DNA of 64,000 nt from Carposina sasakii. Taxonomy: Eukaryota; Arthropoda; Insecta; Lepidoptera; Carposinidae. The notes beneath the pieces were generated by a model, which saw nothing but the letters and a program-made list of their open reading frames with translations, did not search any database and was not told the DNA's origin. The DNA is taken from positions 3,962,906 to 4,026,905 of the forward strand of contig CP053165.1 in assembly GCA_014607495.2 (NCBI GenBank), written 5' to 3'. This document shows positions 22,031-33,793 of this stretch, one piece after another (the stretch's first letter is position 1; each line of letters opens with the position of its first letter). The position numbers and the translations under genes were made by a program.

Positions 22031-22458
22031 TGTTACATGGTGACAATCACCACGCATTCACGTGACACTAGTGATTTGTGCCCTATAGTGATTAAGTGAT
22101 TTGTTGACTTTAAGCATATTATCATATATTGTTTCCCTTTTAGTTAAGATAATGTATTTTTCTCATTCATTAGTTTTAATCATTATTTGTTCTTGTATCG
22201 TGTTTGTAATCATTGTTTAACTTTACTAATAATTGTTAGCTGTTCCCAAAATCATTAGTAAATGATAGTAGTATATAAGCAATTGTAAAACTCTCAGAAA
22301 GGACTACTTCAATTCCGAAACTCATTGTAGAAACTTCAATTCCAAGACTTAGATCTTTCCGTGATTCATTGTAGAGCAACGTCTCATTAGTTTAATAAAT
22401 AAGTGTTATATTAAATAAAAGTATTTTTTAAAACCAATTTGCCACGTGTCATCTAACA
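22031..22458 (+). repeat. 3' LTR (428 bp)
   Basis: Identical to the 5' LTR except T at 22236 against C at 14124. It ends CATCTAACA and is followed by the ATGC target duplication (22459-22462). Confidence 0.95.
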
Positions 22459-22462
22459 ATGC

Positions 22463-23851
22463 TTTATTTCGTTACCCAAATGAAAACATCGTGTACCATG
22501 TCCATGTCGTGCTATAGACACCATTCAGAGAGTACGTTACTGACGTTACACAACAAAATAATTCAAAATAAAGGGAAAAATATTACGTACAGTATAAATT
22601 GTACCTAAAACGTCAATTAATTAACTTCTTTCTCTACATGAGCTGTGACCCTGGCCTCTATGGAGCCTTCGGCGATGGAATCCTTGGCCCCATTCTCTAC
22701 CAGGGTGCTTTATTTACGTCATAATTATCCCATCTATAGCTTTCTTATAACACAGAGATTTCCCATAGTCGTGCTATACCTTATAGTTTAAAAAGTTTAA
22801 AAAGTTATATATTATATATATTATATTATATAAATATGACGAATATTACACTCTTATATGATAAACAGTGTGAAAAAAATGACTCGAAATAACTTAATTG
22901 TGGTAAATTTTAATAGTTAATTCGTTAAAAAATTCGTCGCCATCGTTTTCGCCATTTCGTCGTATTCATCAGAAACTAATTACATGTGTACTCGTTCCTA
23001 CAAAGTATTAACTAGTACGAGTTGGGTTCGAGCACCGAAGGTTCCGTACTTACTAACTTACCTAAATAGATATTACTTATTGCATTATTATTTTCGGTGG
23101 TCTTTTGCTCGTCTTTCGTCAGTTCAAGCTCGAACTCATCCTATTTCAAAAAGGGCAAGAAGACTGCATAAAAATGCGCATACAAAGATTCAAAGATTTT
23201 ATGTGTAAATAGGCCTCAATCTCAACATAGCACCTCAAAACGTTTTGTACTGAACCAATTACATTACAATATCACTGATCTAATTCACCATATTAGTCTC
23301 CTAAACCAACCTAACAAAAACAAAACCCAACCCCCTAAATAAAAGGTCCAAATTCAAACGAAACCTTTACACACAGAAGCTATTGTTGGTTACGCAAAGA
23401 TCTAATCTCTTATTTTATTATTACCTGAGTTAAAAGGGACCCAGATTACTGTACTGTCGTCGGCAGGTGTAAGTATACCGTCTAGTTTTATTACAAAACA
23501 AATTACGAGAAGTTTTATCGAGACGGTGCTACTTGAATGTGGCCCACTGCATACTGTACAGGCTTGGTATGGAGCTTTATGTTGACGTGATAAGGTGCAT
23601 GTTTGCAGGTTTTTGTATGTATATCACTGCTTAATAGTAATATATCTATGAGTAAAGTATGAGCTCACTTTGAAGTGGTTTTGTCGCAGCTTGTCTATTG
23701 TTGTATTTTATTAACAATCTCCTGTTAACTAAACGAATTTTGATAAAATATATCCGGATAAGTTTAGCCAGAAAAGGAAATAGTGTAGATAGATAAGTAT
23801 ACATTTCTAATAAGTTGTTTATTTTTCTCAATTATATTAATTAATCATAAA
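22463..23851. other. No firm gene; one weak coding-like fragment
   Basis: Mostly AT-rich. On the minus strand, 22709-22617 is a 30-codon open stretch of normal amino-acid composition (ending 'EARVTAHVEKEVN' then TAA). It looks like the end of a coding exon, but its flank lacks a good splice acceptor and no partner exon was found. The plus-strand ORF at 22984-23208 resembles nothing known. Confidence 0.4.
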
Positions 23852-24530
23852 AAAAATTTAATAAACCCCCGACCCAAAAAAAGTACGCAATTATTATGAC
23901 AAAAGGTTTAAAATGCTAAACCCTAAAAAAAAGCAAAAGCATTTTGAACTGCAAATGGTTATCTTGGCCTGCTGTTGACCGTACGTATGAAATTTTTGAT
24001 TAAATTTTGTCGCGTCAGGGGACCGCTCTAATTTATTAGTATTAGCCTAACGTTAGAAGCACACATTAAGAAGTCCTCAATCCCATTGTTATACAAATAT
24101 AATTGTAATAGCTTACTTCACTTTAATTCTGAATGCCTACTTACATTAAAATATTATATCAGTAATTATAAATATAATTTTGTTTAGATAGGTGATTTTT
24201 TATACGAATGTTGTGATTAGGTCGGAATCATTTGATTTAGGTACGTATTTTTGAAGGTAAAAAACGGTCCCCCGACGCGACAAAATTTAATAAAAAATTT
24301 CATATGTACGGTCAACAGCAGGCCAAGATAACCATTTGCAGTTCAAAATTAGCGGTTAAGCCTCCGACATAAAGGTGCCACAAAATCCCGAGTAGATAGT
24401 CTGCCATGCTTTAGTTGGTACTTACGTAGTGTTAAAAGTTATTTTTTGCTTTTTATAAGGTTTTAGCATTTTAAACCTTTTGTCATAATAATTGCGTACT
24501 TTTTTTGGGTCGGGGGTTTTTTAATTTTTT
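23852..24530. mobile_element. Fold-back element
   Basis: Left arm 'cccccgacccaaaaaaagta' (from 23866) with 'gcaattattatgacaaaagg' is mirrored on the right by 'attgcgtactttttttgggt' followed by 'cgggggtt' (to about 24520). A second mirrored pair, 'gacaaaatttaataaa' and 'ttgattaaattttgtc', lies toward the centre. Non-coding. Confidence 0.65.
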
Positions 24531-25155
24531 ATTTCATGCTTTATGAAGGAGCTCCATAATTTTTCATTATTTCATTTAATTTCTTTTATTTTTCGTAAAA
24601 AGTTTAGATGGGGTCGCTATATGCGATCTCTACCAAAGGAAGCTGTTTAAGAATCCTCATGACAAACTGGCTCTGGGAGAATTGCATAGATTAAGAAACA
24701 ATAAAGATTAAATTTAATAAAAAATTTCATATGTACCGTCAACAGCAGGCCAAGATAACCATTTGCAGTTCAAAATTAGCGGATAGCCTCCGACATAAAG
24801 GTGCCACAAAGTCCCGAGTAGATAGTCTGCCATGCTTTAGTTGGTACTTACGTAGTGTTAAAAGTTATTTTTTGCTTTTTATAAGGTTTTAGCATTTTAA
24901 ACCTTTTGTCATAATAATTGCGTACTTTTTTTGGGTCGGGGGTTTTTTAATTTTTAATTTAATTTTTTATTTCATGCTTTGTGAAGGAGCTCCATAATTT
25001 TTCATTATTTCATTTAATTTCTTTTATTTTTCGCCGCGTAAAAAGTTTAGATGGGGTCGCTATATGCGATCTCTACCAAAGGAAGCTGTTTAAGAATCCT
25101 CATGACAAACTGGCTCTGGGAGAATTGCAGAGATTAAGAAACAATAAAGATTAAA
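24287..25155. repeat. 427-bp tandem duplication
   Basis: 'Catatgtac.gtcaacagca' at 24301 recurs at 24728, and the copies remain nearly identical through 'gggtcggggg' and 'gatggggtcgctatatgcga' to 'aacaataaagatta'. The duplicated unit includes the right arm of the fold-back element at 23852-24530. Confidence 0.85.
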
Positions 25156-25760
25156 CTTTGGTCATTCTAGATTTTCAGCAAAAATATAAATCGGTTTATC
25201 CGTTTCATTCCGGCATTCCAGGGTTTCATCCGCCCGTCCCATTTCCAGCATCAGGTCCTCGTCGATTAGAAACATGAAGAGAACCAGTCAAGACAAATTC
25301 AACGAGCCCAAACTCGATGGGTATACTAAAAGGTAGACAAGGGTTACGTCTCCTACCTTCGAGCCCTATCATCAGACCAGCTGAGAGGTTCCAGATTTCC
25401 AGCATCAGGTCCTCGTCAATTAGAAACATAAAGAGAACTAGTTAAGCCAAGTCCAACGAGCCCAATCTCGATGGGTTTACTAAAAGGCAGTCCAGGGTTA
25501 CGTCTCCTATTTTCGAGCCGTAACAGCAGACCAGCTCAGTGTCAGATCCCACATATGCTTGCAAGCAAACTGAGTGTGTAACATTCCTAACACACCTAAC
25601 AAACGACCTGATGACCTTGAAGACCTGAACCGATTTCCACCAAACATAGCTAAGAACACTCTCGACTGATACCTTGCAAACAAAAAAACCGCATTACAAT
25701 CGGATCATCCGTTTGGGAGCTACGATGCCACGATCTACGAGCTTAAAGATCTTAATATTA
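25156..25760 (+). repeat. Retroposon 3' region with 154-bp internal duplication
   Basis: 'Tttccagcatcaggtcctcg' at 25242 recurs at 25396 (period 154 bp). Downstream, 'cgcattacaatcggatcatc' and 'cgtttgggagctacgatgcc' resemble the ends of non-LTR elements dispersed in insect genomes. It carries no intact reading frame. A SINE tail fragment follows at about 25740-25800. Confidence 0.5.
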
Positions 25761-27509
25761 GTCCCAACTAGGTTAATGTGTTGTGTAGTGTATTAAAAAA
25801 AAAGAATTATTTTAGCATTTCATAATATTCTCAAGTAATAATAAGGGTAACCTTGCAGATTACAAGAAAAGCTTCGAGTTAGTTCCCTCATCGCATTTAT
25901 ATTTTTCGAGCACAAACTCCATACTTTAGCTTCTGAACGACTACTAACGCCATCTCCCGGCAACCCCGCGCACCACGAGCTGTCCTTTGCCCTAGTTTTG
26001 GTCCGTTCGGCTAGATTCCAGCATTCTCAGCTAAATTATTCACAAGACTGCAGATTGACTGCTTGCCTGTAGAATATAGGTACCTAGGATCCTAGAAAAA
26101 CGTAAGTATATTATATACGATACCACTTAAATTCCGTTACAGTGGATTATAGTTAGCATGAAAGAACTAACTCAAGCTTTCACGGAAAAACGGTTGAATG
26201 GATTATGATGAAAGGATAGCAATATTCTTGGAATGTTAGATACATAAATATAATAGATAGTTTGATTTGTCCATAATTTAGCGTGATAGGTATTTTTTGT
26301 ATATCTAAGTACCTAAAGGATAATTTTTGTATTCAGTACCTACCTCATGGAAAACTCTCAATCTTAGATAACAGTTTTAACCTACCTAGTTTATTTATTT
26401 TTTAATTATTGGTAAGTATATGTCTTGCGTGTACCTAATGTTTTAATAACATAGGTGTTCTGAACATGGGGAGCGAGAGCTGCAAGATCGTAAATGAGAT
26501 CCCACAGCCACGTTACGTTTACCATAGCGGGGACTGATGTCAATGACCTGTGACAAGCTAGCTAATCGCCTGAAATAATCATGCACGGAAGGATATGATG
26601 CAGCTAATGTATTAAAGTAGGTATTTAACTACGCACATAAACAGTGATTATGAAATCTCATCTCGACCCTAAATTGGAAAAACTCGAAGAAATTTTATAA
26701 GTAAAACATGAAAGTTTAGCAAAGTTGCGTTACAGTTACGTGTAGAACGGTTGCTAAGAATACACCTACGAGTTTCACATAATTGTTTTTCTGTTGACGA
26801 ATTAAGTTATTATTAGCGAGTGGTCTTTGTGCAAAGGAAAGTACATAGTCTATGTATCTACTAGGTAACTACAGGTTGTCAAACAGAATGTCGAAATTTT
26901 CCAGCATAGGGAAAAAAAGTAACTTATGACCTTTCTCAGGCTCTAGCTAGACTAACTAGACTATCTTGTGTACTAAATTTGAAAATGAAAATGACACACA
27001 GACAGAGTTATTGTCACATGTAAGGTATAACGTTTTATTTTAAATATAACGTTTTATTTTAAACCAGCGGTTACCCGCGACTTCATCCGCGTGGACTACA
27101 GAGAGTGGCCTATCTCCTTCAACATCCGTGCCTCCAACAGTTGGAGGTGTCCTTGAAATGAAAGTAAATTCAAAGTTTTCATAAAATGCTATCGGCTACT
27201 ACGACGCGTAGCAGCTACGAACTTCTAAAAAATTCAGGTGAAAAAAATAGGAAATACCTATGTATATTAATACTCTTTTATAACAATAGGTAGGTATGTT
27301 AGAAAGTTTTTAACATTTTTATAACCTGCACAGGGGCATAGAAATGGCAGGGGGTTATTATAAAGGCTTCATGCTCTGAAAATTTCGCACGACCAAGATA
27401 AGGGGAGGGTTCCAAAAAGTTTCGCTATACTTAGATAATTTATTATTTTTAAGTTGTTTGTATTTATTTTACAGGTTCGTAATTGCCTGTAAGTAGATAT
27501 ATATATATA
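25761..27509. other. No gene seen; repeat fragments
   Basis: At about 26480-26620 there is a dispersed unit ('gatcccacagccacg', 'cacggaaggatatg') that recurs at about 29310-29465 and, inverted, near 30645-30790. An R1-like head ('cgcgacttcatccgcgtgga') lies near 27075. The remainder is AT-rich and unassigned. Confidence 0.45.
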
Positions 27510-27894
27510 TACAGGATGTTTTTTAGTTCCCACCCTTAACGAAGGGTACGTACTCTATATATTAAATAAAGTAAGTTTATGCCAAAAAAAATGGTGGGAA
27601 ACGATATAAATTTTTTTGAAAAAAACATTTTTTTTACTTATTCGGGCAAAATTTATAGTGTCCAGTATTTATGCTAGTTTTTTCATAGACAGATATTAAT
27701 TTCTCGTGAAAAAGTCTTGCTACACGCGTCAATGTGCATTTATGCAGAAAAACGCAGTCTATTTACTCAACTTTGGACCCTAATATCTTGGAAACCAGAC
27801 ACTTCCCAGGTATGCTTCCATGGAGAAAAATGATCGTGATGACGAGGAGATTCCGTAGTTTTCGGAAACGTTGACGACCAAAAATCATCCTGTA
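27510..27894 (-). mobile_element. MITE family A, copy 4 (complete)
   Basis: TACAGGATGTTTTTTAG..CATCCTGTA, inverted relative to 6265-6651. It sits inside a TA microsatellite, with (TA)n runs directly on both sides, consistent with insertion into TA-rich targets. Confidence 0.85.
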
Positions 27895-30800
27895 TATATA
27901 CTCGTATATATATATATATATATGTGGTGTAAAATTTTGTTGATAGGCTCTATAATGAGCTATATTCATAGCTCTCATACATATTAGGTAATACCTAGCC
28001 GTAGCTACGTTTGTTAATTTTTTTTCACTGGTTTCACTAGTTAACAGGTAAAAGTGTGTAATTACCATGGAGAAGGTATAAAAGAGGCAGTGGGACTATA
28101 AACTGACTCGTGTGGCAATCGTGAGGCCATGACGTCATGATAGGGGCGGAGCTTCAGCGCCAGTGTGTGTAACGCAGTAGCTATAACCACATGCTTGTGC
28201 AAGTAGTTTGGCTAGTCACTACAAGGTGGTTTCTATGTAAATGGGCAGGGCTACAGTGTTAGGATGCTCCCCTCGTCCCATACTTCACCCCCGCTCAACA
28301 GCACACTATTTTTGTATGAAAATATACTTCGCCGCTACTCTTCTTTTATTAATAAAATATTAATAAGAAAATGAAAAAAAAATCACAATTATTTCTCCAT
28401 GGTAATTACGTAATTTGCATACATTAGCCCAACATGCAGCGGATTACATTACCTTCATTATAATCCCCATTAATCTAATGTTGCTGGAAATAAGCTAAAA
28501 TTAGCGAATGAAAATCTCTAGTTTAGGCTCGAAGCCAAAAGCTCTCCCGACTAGACTTCAATGCAGTTTTACTGAGACAGCATAAATGCACAATGCGGGT
28601 ATAATATAATTTATTAATTTTCATTGGTACCTTTATTAAGGAAAGACCTTATTTTTTGAATGTTTGTAATGAATAATCCGTTTAAATGTTTTTTTTTTTC
28701 ACAGATAGACTACCTACTTTTCATCTACGAATAACTAAAGCAAATTTTTATCCAATGACAAATAAACTAAAACATAAAAAAATATCGCACAATAAACTGA
28801 TAACTTAGGTGTTATAAGGTATAACACATTATCATGACCTAATAAATTTATGTAATAGACGTGTTAACACTCTAATAAGCCTGGAATTCCGTTGTAATTA
28901 TTTCTTTTTAAACGACATCTTGACGAGTACTAGGAACCGCCCCACTATCGTACATGAAGGGAGTATGGGGAAGAATGAGGGATTTTCTGACAACTATTAA
29001 AAGTAAAAAAATATTACAAATCGTCTGGATAGATGGCGTGAGCGAATCTCCTACCCGAAATTCTGTATGGAGAGGTGGAGGGGGGAGCTAGGAAGGAGAT
29101 GTAGGTAAGATATCACGTCACTGAGGTAAGGCCATCAATTTTTGACAGTTATTGTACCCTCATTACATCGCGTTTGTTCATAGAAATTAGTCGCCGTTGT
29201 GCGGAAGAGACTGCTAGGTGAGACTGGTGGGTGGACAATTTTTGCAAATGAATTAATTATTTGTTATCGTAGGCAGGTACATGGTACATACATACATATA
29301 CACATAACTGTGTTCCCAAGACCGCGCAGGAGATCCTACAGCCACGCTTAACAAAGCGGGGCCAGATGTTAAAGTTCAGTGACAAGTTCAATAGAGCTCA
29401 TGGCCTGAGAGAACGCCCCTAAATAATCCTTAGTCGACTCTTACGACATACACGGAAGGATATGTAGCTGATGTAATGCATAGCCTGTTTTATAAATACT
29501 TAGTAAAACTTTCCTCTCGTTATTTTTATAAGTAGGTACCTAAAGCATTCTTCAACAGAATATAAACATTCATTGGTTCAAACCTTGCTGCATTGTTTAT
29601 GACTACATTGGCTGTCCCATATCCTCTTCATCCTCCCTCCATGCTGCCACCCCGTCACAAACCACCACCTCCCCCTTACTCGGAATATTGAGGAGCTCTG
29701 CGCTGCTTATTGAGAATTTCACGGCCCCTCTATTCCAAGAAAATATATTATTATATTCAAGTCTCTTAAACGTGAAGATTCTATGCACCTACAGAGTTGT
29801 TATATCCTCTTGAGGTATAAGGTTTGCCTATTAATTGGTAGATATACTTGGTGCTACTACTACTGAGAACTATACTAAAAGTTATTAATTTACTAGCGGT
29901 CGCCCACGATTTCCTCTACGGAAGCATAGAGTAATAAGATTAATAAGTCTTTTATTCCTCTATGACGGAAGATTAATTTCGTATCAGCATTACAGTCTCT
30001 AGTTATACATATAACCCTTCCTCTTGAATCCCTCTGTTTAAAAAAAAAACAGCATCAAAATCCATTGCGTGCGTGATTTGAGACATAAGTTTACATAGGG
30101 ATAGACCGGCGACAGTAGGAGGCAAGTTTGTTTTATAATATTTAGTTACAATATCTACTTCAATAAAATAGAGTCGGACTGATTGCGGTGATAGTCGTGT
30201 GCCTTTCAGTGGGAAGGCATAGGTTTGATGCCAGTTACATACCTACCACTAAATTTATTTACATAATTATGTACGGATTTTAATACTTATACCAAAAAGA
30301 GTTACTTAGCTACACCTGACAAGGGTTGGCTTAAGGCAGGCAGCCAGTCGTAAAACAAACGATACATCTTTGGCAATATGCGAGTTTCGATATAGATTTC
30401 CTGTTCAAAAGTGACGTCCATTACAAACGCGCTTTCGTCCACGCCACGAGGCTGCCAAGGCTACGGAGTCATAACAACAACGTAAAAAGTCATTACCGAT
30501 GAAGCGCAAAGTTGGGCGGGCGGGATGCACTCATGATAAATTTACAGATCTACCTAAGCTATTTACTTGTTTATCTGCTATGTGCTAGTCGTCATTTTCA
30601 GAAACAGTTTGTACCTAAGAATTTCCTGTCACTAGAATACATCAGCTGCATTTCCTTCCACGTCGTAAGAGTCGACAAATAAAAGAAGCTCGGACATTAT
30701 TTCAGGCATTGAGCTCGCAACTTGCCACTGATAATTGAAATAATGTTACCGCTATGCCAAACGTGGCTCTGGGATCTCGTTTAAGGTCGTACTACCCTTT

Positions 30801-31410
30801 CTGGATTTGCTGGTGCAAGGTACGTAAATAGCCCCTGTAGCTTTTCCCCTCCATGGCCCTGCCGGTGATGAGCTAGCTCAGGGGGCAATTCTCGAAAGTC
30901 TCGAGTTGGAACGAAGCCGAAACGGAACCGTTGTAGACGCTCAGAACAAAGCAATAATTACTTTGTAATTACTTTACGGTGACTTAATTAGACACATTTT
31001 AGCACGAGACAGATATTTGTTTTTATTCTGTCATACTCGCAACCGATGCGTGCTTAAAATATGCCTTTATACTCAAGCGGTAAGTATATATTGCTTCGCA
31101 CCGCGTTTCGTTAGTGGTTTCGTTTCGGCTCGGCTCAAACATTATCAAGAATGGCTCCCCATTAGTTTACTCATACATAACTTGATAGAAACTACCTACA
31201 TCTCACACGGCTGCATTCCCAATATGGGAATTTGCTTTATTTTGTAAAATAGCTCGATTTACTATGAAGCGCTTATCGCTGGAAATATACCTACACGTTT
31301 GCAATTTTCCATGGAAGCTCAAACGCTCATGGAATTGGTAGAGGTAGTCGTCAGTTCTCTGTGACTTACTCGTTTCCAAAGGCACCAGCTAGTTGGATTA
31401 ATAGGAAATC
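27895..31410. other. No gene seen
   Basis: Repeat-derived and unassigned DNA. A GC-richer patch at about 28080-28310 stands out from its AT-rich surroundings but has no reading frame. Dispersed repeat units lie at about 29310-29465 and 30645-30790. Confidence 0.45.
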
Positions 31411-31988
31411 TACAGGGTGTAACAGAAGAGGCGTGTTAAGCACAATGATAACGTAAGTAAATAGCCGTATCTGTCTAAAATTATGGAAATAAAATAATGT
31501 TTAGATGTATTTATTTAAGACTAGTGAAAAACGTAAAAAACGAAATGTCTAAATTATCCGGGATAAAAACATTTTCTCGGGATAAAAAGTAGCCTATATG
31601 TTAAGTGGGACCTGTCACAATATTATTCCTGAAAACTGCATCGACATCGGTTCAGCCGTTTCTGAGATTAGTGTGCACAAACATCGATCTTATAATGTAT
31701 AGATGAAGTAATGAAGATACCAAGGCCGGCAGAGTAGAGTTTGTACCACCTCATGCCTGGCCGTGGGTATCGTACGAGGCGTTTAAGGGTTTCCAGGAGG
31801 TGGACAGCAGCGCCTCCCGTGCTAACAACTTGCCCAGCGTGGTGACTATGGGCAAAACCCCCCTGTGGCAGTAGCCTTGTGGCGTGCCCTGGGGGGAGGC
31901 CTACGTCCAGCAGTATACTGCAATAGGTTGAAGACGACGGATAGGTAACTGGGATATCTTCATAGCATTTCCCCTGTTACACCCTGTA
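31411..31988. mobile_element. TIR element (MITE family C) with nested retroposon pieces
   Basis: Ends 'tacagggtgtaacag' and 'ctgttacaccctgta' are perfect inverted repeats. Inside lie an R1 repeat (about 31530-31710) and a tail-family repeat (about 31725-31935). The left 50 bp resemble the arms of the fold-back element at 60143-60406. Confidence 0.6.
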
Positions 31989-32088
31989 TAGGTAGGACCT
32001 ATTAATAGTCTGTGTCCGCTTGTAGTGCATTTACACACCTGTTTGAGAGGTTAAAGATTTAACCTATCTCTTAATTTATTAACGACTA

Positions 32089-32285
32089 GTGGACGCCCGC
32101 GACTCCGTCCGCGTGGACTACAGAAAAAATAAAATGTCGATATTATCCGGGATAAAAAGTAGCCTATATGTTAAGTGGGACCTGTCACAATATATTCATG
32201 AAAACTGCATCGAAATCGGTACAGCCGTTTCTGAGATTAGCGTGCATAAACATCGAACCGTTACAATTTTATTATGTGTATAGAT
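32089..32285 (+). repeat. Dispersed retroposon-end repeat R1
   Basis: Starts 'tggacgcccgcgactccgtc' and ends 'ttacaattttattatgtgta'. Its middle matches 31530-31710. Confidence 0.65.
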
Positions 32286-32322
32286 ATAGATAGACTACAT
32301 TCAGAAATTAAATTTTCTATCT

Positions 32323-32606
32323 ATAAGGCCGGGACTCCACCAAAGCGGAGACGAGACGAGCGGAGAAATGTTTTATAAACAACCAATAGAATTGCGTTAT
32401 TGACACATCTCCTCTCCACTCAGCTTCAGTGGAGATCGCTGTGCGGAGATGTGTACTATTTTTACGGCGCGATGGAAGCGGACGACACACTCGCACACTC
32501 GCAAGGCTAGCCCGGCACAGCTTCGGTGGATTCACCCGAGCTGAAAAACATCTCTTCTCGCAGAGCACACAGCACACATCTCCGCTTTGGTGGAGTCCCG
32601 GCCTAA
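32323..32606. mobile_element. TIR MITE (about 284 bp)
   Basis: Inverted ends of about 25 bp: 'ggccgggactccaccaaagc' at the left and 'gctttggtggagtcccggcc' at the right. The GC-rich interior has overlapping antisense reading frames typical of palindromic sequence, not genes. Confidence 0.8.
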
Positions 32607-33089
32607 GACTATTTACGTGAAGCTAGAGTCGGTTCCATTCCATAGATAACTCCTGTGCATGGATTCGATAACCAACATGTTTGTATGCACAAAGCAGAAA
32701 CTTACTCTAGAACTAATCGGTATTGTACTTTTCTGAAATCTCATCGAATGAAAACTTAATACAGAAGAGAAGAAAAAACCTCTGACACAAGCTAACCTAG
32801 ATATTTCAATTTGACAGCAACTACCTATCAAGAAATTTCAAAGTATAATAATAATTTACTCTGCATAAACCACATAGATCAACAAACTGATAAATTTATG
32901 TAGTAAATATACAGCATTACGTATGAGTTGCCATAATGGTGCGACGACGTCGATCTACTACGAGCGTGAGCAGCGCCAGTAATACTTATGCCAGTCCCAG
33001 TACGTCTCATACAGGGTCGAGTGGCACAGAGCACAGTAGGAATAAAGCAGTCAGGTAGGTACCTTATTATTGCGTACATCGCACCCTAC

Positions 33090-33371
33090 CTTTGACGGCC
33101 GATTGGTGGCGACGTCGCCATATGTCCTGGGTTCTAATGTCGGTAGGTGCAAACTCCAGAATGTGGTAAGAGCTTATTTATGGTAACGGTATGATTTTTT
33201 TGCTACATATAAATATCACAATCTATGATATTTAAAAAACATAAAAGGCTTTACAAAAGCGGACGTGGTAACATGGCCAATACAGTTGAACATTTCATGA
33301 AATGCGACCATTTCATGAAATACTCGATCGAGCATTTCATGAAATGATTAAATCTACGATATGGCCACACA
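33090..33371 (-). repeat. SINE-head fragment plus partial CATTTCATGAAATG-family element
   Basis: 33090-33150 is a diverged SINE head. From about 33158 to 33371 the sequence is the inverted partner of 52395-52702: 'tggtaagagcttattta', 'aaacataaaaggctttacaa', then three CATTTCATGAAAT palindromes and the terminal 'atggccac'. Confidence 0.6.
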
Positions 33372-33541
33372 TATACATTAACATCCTAATCATTTCAGCC
33401 ATAAAAAAATCGACGTCTAAACATCGAGAGTATCTATCCTCTTCTAAGCACCTAACTGATCACATTATTTTCATGTTCAAGCGTCCATTGGTTAACTTCA
33501 GATCTCCTTACCACAGGTCGATTAGCTATCAGAAAATCAAA

Positions 33542-33793
33542 ATGGGGCTTCGCAAATCCGTACCCGCGGCAATAGTCCTGTGGGTGTTTCACAAGCTGCG
33601 TTCGCGAGCCCCCGACGGCCTGACTTCTAGAAGAGTCATCAACTTTCTGAAGCAGCATTACAAGCTACACGATGACCCGTCAGCTTGCGGCAAGTCGATT
33701 AGTGCAATGTTACGTTGTGCGGTAGAATTCGGCCTTCTAGAGAAACGACACAACAAATACTTCTTGGTCGAGAAAACTAAAGCCCTCATTTGA
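33542..33793 (+). CDS. Short winged-helix-like (DUF4777-type) protein
   Basis: 83 aa from the ATG at 33542. The pattern 'AIVLWVFHKL' then 'TSRRVINFLKQHY', 'ISAMLRCAVEFGLLEK' and 'NKYFLV' follows the helix-helix-helix-wing layout of H15/DUF4777-type winged-helix domains, which in insects occur as very short proteins. The open frame extends upstream to 33302, but that part is built from the MITE palindrome, so the later ATG is preferred. A possible 5' acceptor ('tctccttaccacag') lies at about 33515. AATAAA near 33899 could end the transcript. The family is assigned by pattern only; DNA binding is inferred. Confidence 0.5.
   Translation: MGLRKSVPAAIVLWVFHKLRSRAPDGLTSRRVINFLKQHYKLHDDPSACGKSISAMLRCAVEFGLLEKRHNKYFLVEKTKALI

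Larger units (their letters stand above)
13919..22458 (+). mobile_element. Complete errantivirus-type endogenous retrovirus
   Basis: An 8,540-bp provirus: LTR, primer site, leader exon, gag, pol, a small membrane ORF, env, polypurine tract, LTR. The two LTRs differ only at 14124 (C) versus 22236 (T), and ATGC is duplicated at 13915-13918 and 22459-22462. The 4-bp duplication, TGTTA..TAACA LTR ends, tRNA-Ser-type primer site and F-type Env are those of insect errantiviruses (Gypsy/Metaviridae). Gag, pol and env frames show no premature stop, which fits a young insertion. It lies in a repeat-rich gene-poor stretch, 19 kb from the nearest recognised host gene. Confidence 0.93.

Noticed and set aside
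28080..28310. GC-richer patch as a CpG-island promoter
   Set aside because: No first exon or downstream gene can be tied to it, and insect genomes lack vertebrate-style CpG islands.
29603..29788. Minus-strand 61-codon ORF
   Set aside because: The composition reflects a local C-rich stretch; no splice partners, family motif or repeat match supports it.
32317..32620. Overlapping ORFs on both strands at 32.3-32.6 kb
   Set aside because: The stretch is a MITE with 25-bp inverted ends; the symmetric GC-rich sequence keeps several frames open by chance.
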